NCBI GenBank assembly: GCA_001632435.1
Contig: KV424093.1
Coordinates: 1 to 57,619, forward strand
Reading direction: 5' to 3'
From: Calocera cornea HHB12733
Lineage: Eukaryota > Basidiomycota > Dacrymycetes > Dacrymycetales > Dacrymycetaceae
DNA length: 57,619 bases
Numbering within the stretch: position 1 is the first letter of the stretch; each line of letters begins with the position of its first letter. Shown here piece by piece: positions 23,246-34,198 of the stretch. Position numbers and translations under genes: made by a program. The notes beneath the pieces are model-generated. The model did not search any database. It had not been told where the DNA came from and saw only the letters and a list, made by a program, of their open reading frames with translations.

Positions 23246-23960
23246 CGGGTCGGGACGTGCGGCAGCTAGCGGAGGAGGGCGGGAGGAGCAGAGGCGTACA
23301 TTATGCGATATTGGATGGTGGGGAGGATAGATCAGGTGAGAGTAAAGTCGCTGGCTTGCTTGCTGTTGAGCTGAGTGTGGGGTGATTGAGCTCCTTTCTG
23401 AGAGAGTATGCTGCGATTGTGTACCTCGGCTGCCAGATTAGCCCGGAGAACGGGCTGAGCGCAAGTAGTCCAGCTCACCTACAAGCACTTCCATACTCTA
23501 CTCGCACCTAATCTAAGTCGGCGGTGTCTGTGAGCTGAGCTCGGGTTGTCTGAAAAAATTGGCCCAGCGGCACCTTGAGCTTATACACCTCTCGCCGGAA
23601 CATTATCTCCGAGGATTCATGACAAGGCTGAGTAGAGTTGATTCCAAAAGAGAGACATGGCATTGCCCGGAAAGGCGCTGCAGCGATCAGGGTGAGTCGA
23701 CGCGTGGGTCAATACAGTTGTGGCTGTCCCGATATTGAATTGCAACTGCATCCGCACGGCTCCCGTCATTCCACCCAACTGCTCCGCCATCCGCCGTCTA
23801 TTCAATCGACCGTCCCTGCCAGGCCATTCACAGCTGTGCGTTGCTACGGTGAACTGCTGTGGAATGTCGGGCTGTCCCCAGTTGGCGAAGACGGGCGCTC
23901 CGTGTGAGGCACGTAGAACTCGGCGACACTGCTTATTCTTCTTTTTTCTGGCTGCTGGCT

Positions 23961-23970
23961 GTATATAAGG
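23961..23970 (+). promoter_or_regulatory. TATA box of the DUF3455 gene at 24086
   Basis: GTATATAAGG lies 116 bp before the start codon. The same box is found in the mirrored position at 34314-34323 for the copy on the right arm, so promoter and gene were duplicated together. Confidence 0.65.
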
Positions 23971-24085
23971 ACTGCTCCGTACGGAGAAGATGGACATCAA
24001 CACCTGAGCCCAGCTCACCCACAAGCGCTTCATTACTCTACTCGCACCTAATCTACCCTACCCACCCACCTAATCACTTCCAATA

Positions 24086-24817
24086 ATGCACGGCATCTTC
24101 AAGCTCACCGCCGCCGCCCTCGCTGTCGCCCCTCTCGCTTCAGCGCTCCCTTTCTCTATCCCCTTCGTCGCCTCCCACTCTCTTGCGGCCCGCTCCGGCC
24201 TCGCTCCCGGTCAGGGACAAGCGCCCAAGTGCGACATCTCCCAAGCGAACCTTGCTGCCGAGCTTCCCGCAAGCTTGAGCGCACTCATCCCACCATCCAA
24301 CGCCTCCCTATCGCAAGTCACCATCGGCTTCGGCACGCAGAATTACACCTGCACGGGTGGCAAGTTCGTGAACGTCGGCGCACTTGCCCAGGTGTTCGAC
24401 ATCTCCTGCATTCAGGAGCTCCCTGCGATCAGCGCCAATCTCGCCGCTGCGATCAATGAGATCCAGGGCCTGGAGGGTGGGATCGCGTTCGAGAACTGGA
24501 TGGCGAAAGTCGCCCAGTGGAGCGGATTCAAGCTTGCCGACCATTACTTCGACACCTCGTCCGGATCCCTTGCTCCCGTCTTCAACTTCCAAGTCTCCGG
24601 CGGTGACTTCGTGATCGGGAAGAAGCTGCAGGACCTGCCTGACCCCACCAACCCTGCCGTGAACGTCGACTGGCTCCAGCTGACTGCGGTTGCTGGTGAT
24701 GCGGCCAAGTTCCTCGTCCGCGAGCAGACCGCTGGTGGCCAGCCTCCTGCATCTTGCAGCATCGAAAACGAGACGCTCCAGGTGCCTTACGCGGCCAAGT
24801 ACTGGTTCTTCGCCTGA
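24086..24817 (+). CDS. Secreted DUF3455 protein, copy A
   Basis: A 243-residue secreted protein of the fungal DUF3455 family (often mislabelled malate dehydrogenase in databases; function unknown). Residues 1-20 are a signal peptide (MHGIFKLTAAALAVAPLASA). Family landmarks: PKCDISQANL, FGTQNYTCTGGKFVNVGAL, FDISC, KLADHYFDTSSGSLAPVFNF, VDWLQLTAVAGDAAKFLVRE, TAGGQPPASC and the terminal VPYAAKYWFFA. Four Cys could form two disulfides. N-glycosylation sites include NAS, NYT and NET. It has no intron, unlike copy B. It differs from copy C (33467-34198) at only four residues, so the inverted duplication is recent. It has a TATA box and a CT-rich leader. Confidence 0.9.
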   Translation: MHGIFKLTAAALAVAPLASALPFSIPFVASHSLAARSGLAPGQGQAPKCDISQANLAAELPASLSALIPPSNASLSQVTIGFGTQNYTCTGGKFVNVGALAQVFDISCIQELPAISANLAAAINEIQGLEGGIAFENWMAKVAQWSGFKLADHYFDTSSGSLAPVFNFQVSGGDFVIGKKLQDLPDPTNPAVNVDWLQLTAVAGDAAKFLVREQTAGGQPPASCSIENETLQVPYAAKYWFFA

Positions 24818-25133
24818 GCGATATGATTTTGAACACGGTTCCTTTCGCATTATTCCACTATCACGGACTTGTATTTGTAACTTTACTCATTACCTGCACT
24901 TGATACCCCATGCAACGCAATCAGACGGTTAATGGCTCAGAACGAAGGGGAAGGAACATGGACGCATGCGTGTGGTGTCATGCTCCACTGGCACTAGACT
25001 TGGCAGGGCTCGCGCCTTCTCAACTCTCTCCCTCTGGTTGCATATAAGTGGGGAGGAGCAATGTCACCTCTAGGCAGTCCCGGCCCAATAATTCATCACT
25101 CCAGCCCCAGCCCTCCCTAATCACCTCAAAACG

Positions 25134-25200
25134 ATGCTCGCCTTCGTCCTCCTGGCGGCGGTTGCCAGCGCGCAGCAGTCCACCCTCCCCTCCTTCCTAT
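25134..25200 (+). pseudogene. 5' stub of an RNase T2-type gene
   Basis: Reads MLAFVLLAAVASAQQS, a signal peptide, from the ATG at 25134, after a promoter with a TATA box (CATATAAGTG, 25040-25049) that matches the promoter of the RNase T2-like gene on the right arm. Similarity ends at about 25175, where the sequence turns into AT-rich DNA with stops. Nothing of the enzyme body remains. This marks the outer end of the left arm. Confidence 0.75.
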
Positions 25201-25379
25201 TCGTACTTACCCGAGAGTTATCTTCTAGAATACGTCAAAATTTGGGGTGAAAATCTAGAATACGGTTGCGGTCCACAATAATCTACGCTACGGTCCCTCT
25301 CGTTGGTCATGCGCTGAGCTGTTCCTCATGAAATCAGTTTTCGTCTAATGAATTGTGTTATAGTACTCTGCATCCCGGA

Positions 25380-25981
25380 CGCTCCTGCAACACAGACATT
25401 TTGGGAACAAACCGAAGTGAACAAATGACGCTTGGCCTGGAGCCCTGCGGGCAACTCACGATTTGAAGCCAGTCGACGTTCACAAGCGGGTTGAACGGGT
25501 TCATAATATTCTGAGCTTCTTCCCGATCACGAAGTCGCCGCCGGAGACCTGGAAGTTCCAGACTGGCGGAACCGGAGGACGTATCGAAGGAGTGATCGGC
25601 GAGGGCGAGCTTGAAACCGCACATCGCTGCTAAAGAGCCGAGCCGGTCTTCCAGTCCGATCCTACCGACAATGCCCTGAATCTCGTTGATCGTCGCGGCG
25701 ATGTTGGCTGAGATGACCTTCGACTCCTGGATGCATGAGATGTCCAACACCTGGGCAAGTGCACCCACGTTGACGCACTTGCCGCCAGTACCGGTGTTCT
25801 GCGTGCTGAAATCGATGGTGACTTGTGAGAGGGAGTCGCTGGATGGCGGCAGGAGCGCTGAGAGGATGGCTTAGGAGATGTCGCATTTTGGTGCCTGCCC
25901 CTGACCGGGAGCGATGGCGGTTGCGGAGACAAGACGGAGGGCGACGAGGGCAGCAGCGGCGAACTTGAAGATGGTGAGCAT
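25380..25981 (-). pseudogene. DUF3455 pseudogene, related to copy D
   Basis: Starts MLTIFKFAAAALVALRLVSA (ATG at 25979-25981), close to the signal peptide of copy D. A nonsense codon (TAA in place of the CAG of copy D) follows PKCDIS, together with loss of about nine codons. The frame then continues with FVNVGAL-like sequence, LDISCIQESKVISANIAATI and GSLAAMCGFKLA. A frameshift follows the SFDTSSGS region; beyond it NPLVNVDWLQ is readable, and the terminal TAGGQPP to YWFF part is missing. The shared QESKVIS and GSLA motifs show that it derives from copy D, not A, B or C. Confidence 0.85.
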
Positions 25982-26873
25982 TATCGATTAGGTTGACGTG
26001 GCGTAGATTAGATGTTGAGAAGTACAGTAAGCGGTCGGCTGTCAGGTGAGCCGCGCTCGGATCGTTGATGAGTGCACGAGCCTGACATCGTCCTGTCACA
26101 TATCATCTGACCATTGACTAGTGCCAATTCGAGATGACTCCGCAGTAGAGTTGGCTGCCTGGACGAAACATCGCTCCACCACAGTACCGCACTTGTCCGA
26201 GGCGAAACTGCCCGAGCGCTTACAGAGGATAGCCCGGCGCCTGTGCCGAACGAGTCTCGCGTAGCAACGGCTCAGCGTGGTCGTCAAGCGTTGAATGCTG
26301 GTCCAGTGGGACTGCCTCTTGGAAGATGAGTCGACCCTGTCTTGTCGGGCTATTTTCCCCGCTACAGGGAAAGCAATCCGCCCCGACTGAATGGTGCACG
26401 GCACGAGTACATGAGCACCGCAGCCGGTGCAGTGGGCAATTTATTAGGGCTGTGCTCCCGCACTTTGGGGCACGGCATCAGGGTCCAGCTTTGTATTCCG
26501 TACGTTTCATGAATGCCCCTGGCCGAACCCTCACAGGAATTCGACGATCACACCGTCTCGAGCATCTAATCCACTCTCTTCTGTTTTCTATGTATTTTTT
26601 GTTTCGCTGGATAACACGTCGCTTGCACGTCTAATTTCGGCATCGCATTACACGGGGCATGGGGGCGGACGACTGTATGGCGTGAGTCGCATTTTGGGCA
26701 CGTTCCGGAAGTGCCGAAGCAACGAGTGACTACTGATTCCGGCTGGTATAAGTATGAGCATGTAGTGCGGCGTTAGGCTCATCAATTCAGAGCTCCGCTC
26801 CCCGACCCATACTTGTACTCATTCCAGCTAATCAGTGCCCCCCCCCCCCCCTTCTCCTCGCGCCTCCTTCGTC
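25982..26873. other. Intergenic region upstream of DUF3455 copy B
   Basis: Nearly 900 bp with no supportable gene. The last part is the promoter of copy B, with a TATA-like GGTATAAGTA (26745-26754) about 125 bp before its ATG and a run of C residues (26838-26850) in the leader. Confidence 0.5.
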
Positions 26874-27596
26874 ATGCATTGTCTGTTGAAGCTCGCCGCT
26901 CTCGCGCTCGCTGCCCTCCCCGCTGTCTCGGCCTTCTCGGGCCAGGGCACGCAGCCGCACTGCAACATCTCCAACTCCAACCTGGCGACTGATCTGCCCT
27001 CAAGCCTGCAATCCCTCATCCCTCCTTCGAATGTCTCGCTTGTGCAGGTGACAATGGGTCTCGGCACTCAGGTATGTTCAGCCACTCTTTCTGTTCCCAT
27101 GTATTCGCTGACCCGGCTACAGAACTACACCTGCACGAACGGCAAGTACGTGAACGTTGGCGCGCTTGCGCAGGTGTTCGACATCTCCTGCCTGCAAAAC
27201 CTGCCCGCCATCTCCGCCGCGTTCTCGCAGGCGGTCAACGAGCTCGAGCTGGTCGACGGCGCGAGCCTGCTCAACTTCGGCATCACGCTCGCCAAGATGG
27301 GTGGCTTCAAGCTCGCGGACCACTACTTCGACACGTCAGCCGGCCCGCTCTCCCCCGTCTTCAACTTCCAAGTCTCCAACGGTGGCTTCGCCATCGGCAA
27401 GAAGCTGATGGACCTCCCCGATCCCACCAACCCCACCGTCAACGTCGACTGGCTCCAGCTCGAGGCCATCGCCGGTGACGCTGCCAAGTTCCTCGTCCGC
27501 GAGCAGACTGCCGGTGGCCAGCCTCCGTCCAGCTGCGCCGTCGAGAATGAGACTCTCCAGGTACCCTACGCTGCCAAGTACTGGTTCTTCCTTTAA
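26874..27596 (+). CDS. Secreted DUF3455 protein, copy B
   Basis: Two exons, 26874-27071 and 27123-27596, giving 223 residues. The 51 bp intron (GTATGT to TACAG) is open and in frame, so it can be misread as 17 extra residues; comparison with copies A, C and D shows that GTQ joins directly to NYTC. The signal peptide is MHCLLKLAALALAALPAVSA; the mature protein lacks the 25-residue Ser/Pro-rich stretch of A and C. The body carries CNISNSNL, NYTCTNGKYVNVGAL, FDISC, ADHYFDTSAGPLSPVFNF, VDWLQLEAIAGDAAKFLV and VPYAAKYWFFL. This is the most divergent intact copy. The ATG at 26874 is preferred over an in-frame one at 26835 that lies in the C-run leader. Confidence 0.88.
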   Translation: MHCLLKLAALALAALPAVSAFSGQGTQPHCNISNSNLATDLPSSLQSLIPPSNVSLVQVTMGLGTQVCSATLSVPMYSLTRLQNYTCTNGKYVNVGALAQVFDISCLQNLPAISAAFSQAVNELELVDGASLLNFGITLAKMGGFKLADHYFDTSAGPLSPVFNFQVSNGGFAIGKKLMDLPDPTNPTVNVDWLQLEAIAGDAAKFLVREQTAGGQPPSSCAVENETLQVPYAAKYWFFL

Positions 27597-28100
27597 TTCA
27601 GCAGCTGCGGATTGTACCATTTGTTCATAATGAGTTGGGATGTTGTGCATTTTTTGGATGTAGCATCTCTTGCAGTATTTTTTGCATATGATACCCCATG
27701 CGTTACCACCAATTCACCTTTCCAAATTCGCTGCGTTGGGCGTCAATTGCTGTGCACATTCGAGACGCCCTTCTTTGTTGTCGCGTCTGAATGCAGCTCG
27801 AAAGTGAGACTCTTCCGCGCGTCTATGTACCCACCTGTGCGACGGTGGGAATATAGAAGATGACTGTACAGGACCAGCCAAAGAAGAATCTCGAAAGGAG
27901 AAGCCCCCGCACTCAGGGCTCCATCACGTGACTCATATCAAGCGCGTTCTCCTGTCCCTGACCCGTGCTTGGGCTTCCTCTCCTGTCGATCGGGCATGCT
28001 CACTAGATCCCGCCTCATCTACCGCTCGCAGCCGACACTCTTTATAACCCCATGCGCTCGCCCTGTCCACTCGTATCACAGTCTCTACACCGCCAGTAAC
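27597..28100. other. Intergenic region before the SRS2-like gene
   Basis: Holds the 3' flank of copy B, with the family 3' motif GATACCCCATGC at 27690-27701, and the promoter of the helicase gene. A possible TATA-like TTTATAACC lies at 28041, 60 bp before the ATG. Confidence 0.5.
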
Positions 28101-31100
28101 ATGGCGGACGCGCCTGGGGTCATCGACTACCTGTCCTCATTGAACGATGCCCAACGGCGAGGTGCGCACCGTCCTCGGCTTGGGTGATCTTACTCCAGAC
28201 TGACGCGTCTCAACAACACAGCTGTCGAACACCCTCCCAACTCTGCGCTGCAGATTCTCGCTGGCCCCGGTAGTGGTACGTCTTGTAGAGCCGCGGTGAG
28301 GATCGTCGCTTACAGTCGCCACAGGCAAGACCCGCGTACTCACGTCGCGCGTCGCGCATTTCATCCTACATCACCGTATCCTGCCCCAGCATATATGCTG
28401 CGTAACATTCACGAACAAGGCTGCGAACGAGATGAGGGAGAGGCTTGTGAAGCTGGTGGGACCGGAGAACACGGGCAGGCTGGTTATGGGTGCGTCTGCC
28501 TGCCCACAGTGAATATATGAGGTGCTGACGCCGTATCAGGAACCTTTCACGCACTCTGCGCTAAGTACTTGAGGAAGTATGGTCAGGTCATCGGCTTGGA
28601 GAGCAACTTCTCCATTGTCGATACAGATGCTGGGTGCGTCGGCCTTCGAGTCATCACATTTGGCGGGGCTGACTTCCTCATCAGGAAACGTCTCATTAGC
28701 AATGTCCTGCGCAACATGCAACCACAAATGATGGCCGCGAACTTCCAAATTAAGGAATCTGAGGCGCTTTCTCGCATATCGTCTCTCAAAGCGAAAGGGA
28801 TCGACCCTGAGTCGGCGCGCATGACGGGATTGGCTACTACGGACCGGTGGAAGGACCGGTGGAAGGTCCTCATGGCGGACATATATGCGGGATATCAAGA
28901 CGAACTCAAGAATTCCAACTCCCTCGATTTTGACGATCTGCTTGTGTATGGTGTCAGCCTGTTCAAAGCAGCTCCAGGCATCCTGAACAGCATCAAGCAC
29001 ATTCTGGTCGACGAGTTGTAAGCACTTCAGGCCCATCTCGAGAAAAGCTGCTGACGCGGAGTAGCCAAGACACCAACACGATGCAGTATCAACTCATGAT
29101 GAACTTTGCTCGGGCTAGTGATGCTGTGAGCGTGGTGGGAGATCCTGATCAGTCGAGTTTGTGATTTCTCCATCGCATGTGTTTCTACTGATTCAGTGCC
29201 CCCAGTCTATGGTTGGAGAGCTGCTGGTGAGTCGAGCGGATCTATTCTATGGACTGCATGCTGAGACGCGTTAAGATGTTGGTAACCTGGACAAGATGTG
29301 CAAAGGTTCTCCATATCCGGTACCCTACGCATTCCAACTCTGACACTTGAGGCCTCCCAGAATTCGCGGACACCACACAAATCCTCTTAGAAGAAAACTA
29401 TCGTAGCACCGCCAGTATTCTAGCCTGTTCTCTCGCTATCGTATCGCAAGGTTTGCCGTCCATATTGTGAGATAGCAAGCGATTGACGTGCTTTGTCAGA
29501 TGATAATCGCATAGACAAAGGATTGCGGACGTCCCATCCTAAAGGCACCCTTCCTGTGAACCGGTCTTTTCCGGATGACAGAACGGAATCTGAATTCATC
29601 GCGACCGAGGTCAAGCGCCTCATCGCATATAGTGGGGGAATGTTGACGTACAATGATGTCGCTGTCCTGTGTGCGTTCATCGTAACCCCTCCTGCATACT
29701 ATCTGACATTTCACAAGTACGATATAACGCCTTGTCTCGACAGGTCGAACTTGCTTTGCAGAAGCAGGGTATCCCAAGTCGAGTCCTAGCCGGACAGAAG
29801 TTCTTCGATCGTCTCGAAGTCAGTCTTGTCCATGTGCATCGGGTCTCTATAGCTGACGTATCTGTAGGTCAAAGACCTGTTGGCGTACTTGCAGCTAGTC
29901 GACAACCCTAAGTTAGTGTCGCTGTCATGAGTCCGTTCCGCAGCTAATCTATAGTCCTAGATATGTTCCTGGTTTCATCCGTGTGATCAATGTCCCGAAG
30001 CGATCAATCGGAGATCGAGTAAGCGATTTGGCTCCTCCATCGATTCTCTCTCAACGAGTTACGCAGTCAGTGGAAGAAATCATGAAACGGGCGAAACAGA
30101 AAGGCGTCTCCCCGATGGAGGTCGTGGAGAAAATCGCCGATGGCCGTTGGCCGGACATCAAGCCGTCGATCAAGTCCAAACTGCGGGAGTTTGTGAATGT
30201 GATTCAGACTCTGCGTAAACTCGCATGTCAAGTCAGTTTGACTCGCTCCTCAGCATCTCGCCTTCCACGCTGATTGGCTTTAGAAAACACCTGTTGCTGA
30301 CCTGCTAGAACGGTTATTAGAACTGACCAAATACGAGGCGTACCTTACTCGGACTCATCAAGACGCAGAGATGCGATGGGAGAACGTCCGCGAATTGATC
30401 AACTCGGCGTCTCAAGTCGACAGTGAGAAGGCTGTTGCTTTCGGATCGCCTGATCTTGGCAGTGAGAAGGCCGTGAAAGACGAAGTCCTTGACTTTGGGC
30501 TCGACTACTATGGCGAGGGCTCTGGACATGTGGCAGTCAGCGGCATTCACGAGTCGGTTGCAGATGAAGAGGAGGACCTGCTTGATGAGTTTGACATGCG
30601 GACGATCATGGCGTGAGTTGTCATTCACAGGTCAACCTCCCGAATCTCACAAAGTACCAGGGAAACCCCTCTCCGACGCTTCTTAGAGAGCTCTATGCTG
30701 GCTACCGACACCGAGGTTGAGGATTCTGACAGCCGCGAGGTGAGATCATATCTGTGTGATGCAGTATTGTTCTCATCAACCCTGCAGAAAGTGACCATCG
30801 CCACCTGCCATGCGGCGAAGGGTCTCGAGTGGCCCGTTGTCTTTGTTCCTGCTTGTGAAGACGGGGTGTTCCCCTTTTACAGAAGCGATGACAAGGACGA
30901 AGAACGGTCAGCCATATCTTCAAAGTGCTCTCATGCATCGCTAACGTCCTCCAGGCGCTTACTCTACGTCGCATGCACCCGAGCCCAAGTATTCCTCTAC
31001 CTGACACATACACAGAAACGGATGGTACAAGGTACGACGAGCCATCTTGCGGAGCCCTTTCTGTTCTCATTGGTTGCAGGGAAATCGAAGGAAGCCGAAC

Positions 31101-31889
31101 ACTCGGAATATCTCACCAATGCGATCAAGTCTAACCGGGTCTGTCGCAGCTCTTCGCAAAGATCCAATAGACTGACCGGTGACGTGCAGAATCTCTTCAC
31201 TGCTGGGCAGCCAACCATTACGTATGAGGATTGTAAGACCATCAGTAAGATCGTAAACAGGATGCTTCCCGATCGACCTGTTGTGGAAGCGAAAGTTGCA
31301 GAATAGTCTGTCTGTCCCAGTATCCCACCGGGTTGCTACTAACAGTATCGCAGTCAGATGCATCCTGATCGGCAACGGAAGCCATCAATGGATGGCTTCT
31401 CTCGAGGCAAGGAATGTGCTCGATTTGTATAGACGGGATGTTGACGTTTCTGCAGATGAGAATCGCTCGCCAGCACTGGACTTCACCACCGGTTTCGGTT
31501 TAGCCCTGGGCAAAACATGGCCCCTACAGTCATCTTCTCACCTCGCCGGGAAGCCTTTTAAGATGCCATCTATGCACACCGCGGCACCTCTGCAATCCCT
31601 CCCAACCAATCGCCCAGATAATGGCATGCAAGGCGTCGCCTCCTTCCAATCATATCAAGCGTCTGCAACCTCCTACCCGTCCTACTCTTCAGGGTTTACG
31701 TCCGGATACTCTGGTGCATCATTCAAGACTACAGGGCAATTCGCCCCCACAGCCTCAGTCTCGACCATCAAAGTAGAACCTGGACTGCAAGCACCCACAT
31801 CGGGCATCGTCTTGGCAGGTGGGAAGAAACGACTTGGCATGGGTTTTGCCCGTCCAGTAGCGGCGAAGAAGTTCAAGCTCGAACATTAG
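28101..31889 (+). CDS. SRS2: UvrD/SRS2-type ATP-dependent DNA helicase
   Basis: A superfamily 1A 3'-5' DNA helicase; Srs2 removes Rad51 from single strands and limits recombination. Start [20 protein letters not shown]. Motifs: Q region, then Walker [15 protein letters not shown] (split by an intron at 28276), [16 protein letters not shown] (Ia), [17 protein letters not shown] (Ib/Ic), [15 protein letters not shown] (II, split by an intron), [10 protein letters not shown] then YGWRAA (III), EENYRST (IV), [19 protein letters not shown] (IVa/b), [19 protein letters not shown] (V) and [12 protein letters not shown] (VI). A low-complexity Ser/Gly/Tyr-rich tail ends in a basic [20 protein letters not shown], perhaps a nuclear signal. 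About fifteen short introns; exon ends near 31300-31480 are uncertain. It lies alone between the arms of the inverted duplication. Confidence 0.87.
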
Positions 31890-32119
31890 AACAAGTGTAA
31901 CTCTAGTTGATAACCCCGCAATATGATACCCACATGCGTCCACCTCTCAGCCGTCCAGGCCCGCAAGAGCCAAGAGCGTTGGCGCCCTGACGTCTTTGAG
32001 CCTTCAATCTGGAACGACAAAGATCGAGTGGATGGGTCAACCTGCACATGGAAGACCTGATTACACGATGTTATTTTGAGGTACTCCTGATTGTAGCGCA
32101 CTGCAGTGCAGACGTCTGT
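31890..32119. other. Convergent 3' intergenic region
   Basis: 230 bp between the helicase stop and the stop of the RNase T2-like gene. No gene. Confidence 0.6.
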
Positions 32120-32942
32120 CTAGTTCACAGCCCTGCCGGCTGCGCACCAGAAGACGTCATTAAGTGGCCTGGCGCTGCTCGGCGTGCGTTCATAGTACCA
32201 AATCTGCCCCGTCGGGGTGCAGCTCGAGTTGCTGAGCGAGTCGATATGCTTGTAGAAGCCCGTGTTGGGGCTGCCGAGGACGTGGTTGAAGTACCACACC
32301 TCGTCAAGCACCGTGCGACCGTCTTTGTTAGCCGTCTGGTTGCCTGTGCAGCCGAAGTAGAGGATCGCGCCGGTGTGCGCCTTGACGGCCTGCTGCAGCT
32401 GCGTTAGGTTGTAGGTAGTCGTATTGGATGGGACGATGCCGGCGGAGCGGAAGAATGAGCCTGTGGGATAGGTTTGGTAGATCCGACCACGGTCTATACA
32501 GGGATGAGTTAGTTGAGCGCATATATGCGGGTTTCACAGACGGACGTTGAAGAAGTTGATCATCTCCTCATGCTCGACGTACGGCTGGGAGAAGCACTTG
32601 GTGTCCCAAGTCGAGAAGCATGTCGCGTGCTTGGAGAACTCGTGGGCCCAGAAGACGGCGTTGGTGTCGCCCTGGTTGATCCAGTAGCGGTCCATATACT
32701 GCAGGAGGTCGAACCGCGCAAAGTCCTTGATGAATACGTCGACGGTCGTGCCGTTCCAGGCGGGGATGACGACGCCCTCGGAGATGTTGGGCGAGGGTGT
32801 GGGGTCGAACTGACGCGTGAGATCACAGTACTGGGTATAGCTACCATCGCACTGTAGGCACATGGTCAGTCCAGTCGACACGAGAGCTGAGCCAGGAGAC
32901 GCACGAAGTAACCGCCGCCAGGAGGACGAAAGTGAGCATCAT
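32120..32942 (-). pseudogene. RNase T2-like gene lacking the first catalytic segment
   Basis: The start MMLTFVLLAAVTS is a signal peptide. After a 50 bp GTGCGT to TACAG intron the protein continues with CDGSYTQYCDLTRQFDP. In intact RNase T2 proteins CDGSY directly follows the first active-site motif (CAS I, with the catalytic His in HGLWP); here that whole segment, some 60 residues, is absent. The second active-site motif is present (FWAHEFSKHATC, with His, Glu, Lys and His), followed by YWINQGDTNAVF and a normal C-terminal half ending WCAAGRAVN. The frame is otherwise open, with one further intron near 32500. Either a recent pseudogene or an expressed but catalytically dead protein. The promoter has a TATA box (CATATAAGTG on the minus strand) and is shared with the left arm. 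Confidence 0.75.
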
Positions 32943-33466
32943 TTTGAGGTGATTGGGGAGGACTGGGGCTGGAGTAATGAATTATTGGGCCGGGACTGCC
33001 TAGAGGTGACATTGCTCCTCCCCACTTATATGCAACCAGAGGGAGAGAGCTGAGAAGGCGCGAGCCCTGCCAAGTCTAGTGCCAGTGGAGCATGACACCA
33101 CCACGCACCATGCACCAAACCATCGATCGTTATGAAAAGGAGCTTCGGCGGCATGTCAGTGAGCATCATGCCATTGAACACCCACGAGAGCCACAACTGC
33201 GTACCAATACCGCGACTATATGTATGGACAAGATCCTCTGTACCTTGCAACGCCAAGCACTATACCGAAGTGGGAGGGGACTCCTCCGCCTTGCCTTGCT
33301 CATGACTGCAGTTCAACTAAAGACGATCCACCATCGGCTTGAGGATTTGACACGACATTGAGATTGCGTTGCATGGGGTATCAAGTGCAGGTAATGAGTA
33401 AAGTTACAAATGCAAGTCCGTGATAGTGGAATAATGCGAAAGGAACCGTGTTCAAAATCATATCGC

Positions 33467-34198
33467 TCAGGCGAAGAACCAGTACTTGGCCGCGTAAGGC
33501 ACCTGGAGCGTCTCGTTTTCGATGCTGCAAGATGCAGGAGGCTGGCCACCAGCGGTCTGCTCGCGGACGAGGAACTTGGCCGCATCACCAGCAACCGCAG
33601 TCAGCTGGAGCCAGTCGACGTTCACGGCAGGGTTGGTGGGGTCAGGCAGGTCCTGCAGCTTCTTCCCGATCACGAAGTCACCGCCGGAGACTTGGAAGTT
33701 GAAGACGGGAGCAAGGGATCCGGACGAGGTGTCGAAGTAATGGTCCGCAAGCTTGAATCCGCTCCACTGCGCAACTTTCGCTATCCAGTTCTCGAACGCG
33801 ATCCCACCCTCCAGGCCCTGGATCTCATTGATCGCAGCGGCGAGATTGGCGCTGATCGCAGGGAGCTCCTGAATGCAGGAGATGTCGAACACCTGGGCAA
33901 GTGCGCCGACGTTCACGAACTTGCCACCCGTGCAGGTGTAATTCTGCGTTCCGAAGCCGATGGTGACTTGCGATAGGGAGGCGTTCGAGGGCGGGATGAG
34001 CACGCTCAAGCTTGCGGGAAGCTCGGAAGCAAGGTTCGCTTGGGAGATGTCGCACTTGGGCGCTTGTCCCTGACCGGGAGCGAGGCCGGAGCGGGCCGCA
34101 AGAGAGTGGGAGGCGACGAAGGGGATTGAGAAAGGGAGCGCTGAAGCGAGAGGGGCGACAGCGAGGGCGGCGGCGGCGAGCTTAAAGATGCCGTGCAT
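33467..34198 (-). CDS. Secreted DUF3455 protein, copy C
   Basis: 243 residues, single exon, nearly identical to copy A: Ala for Thr at residue 8, two changes in the SELPASLSVLIPPS stretch and Ile for Met in ENWIAKV. Signal peptide MHGIFKLAAAALAVAPLASA, then the family landmarks GTQNYTCTGGK, FDISC, DHYFDTSSGS, VDWLQL, TAGGQPPASC and YWFFA. Divergent from copy D, with 669 bp between the two starts. The 3' flank repeats the family element TTGATACCCCATGC (33371-33384 on this strand). Confidence 0.9.
   Translation of the reverse strand: MHGIFKLAAAALAVAPLASALPFSIPFVASHSLAARSGLAPGQGQAPKCDISQANLASELPASLSVLIPPSNASLSQVTIGFGTQNYTCTGGKFVNVGALAQVFDISCIQELPAISANLAAAINEIQGLEGGIAFENWIAKVAQWSGFKLADHYFDTSSGSLAPVFNFQVSGGDFVIGKKLQDLPDPTNPAVNVDWLQLTAVAGDAAKFLVREQTAGGQPPASCSIENETLQVPYAAKYWFFA

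Larger units (their letters stand above)
22722..25180 (+). repeat. Left arm of a large inverted duplication
   Basis: Read in reverse complement, this matches 32890-35551: the decayed DUF3455 copy matches the gene at 34868, the gene at 24086 matches 33467, and the RNase T2 stub at 25134 matches the start of the gene at 32120. Shared non-coding sequence includes both promoters and the 3' flank. The arms differ by indels, for example about 230 bp present at 33110-33365 but absent near 24925. About 7.7 kb separates the arms. Confidence 0.88.
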
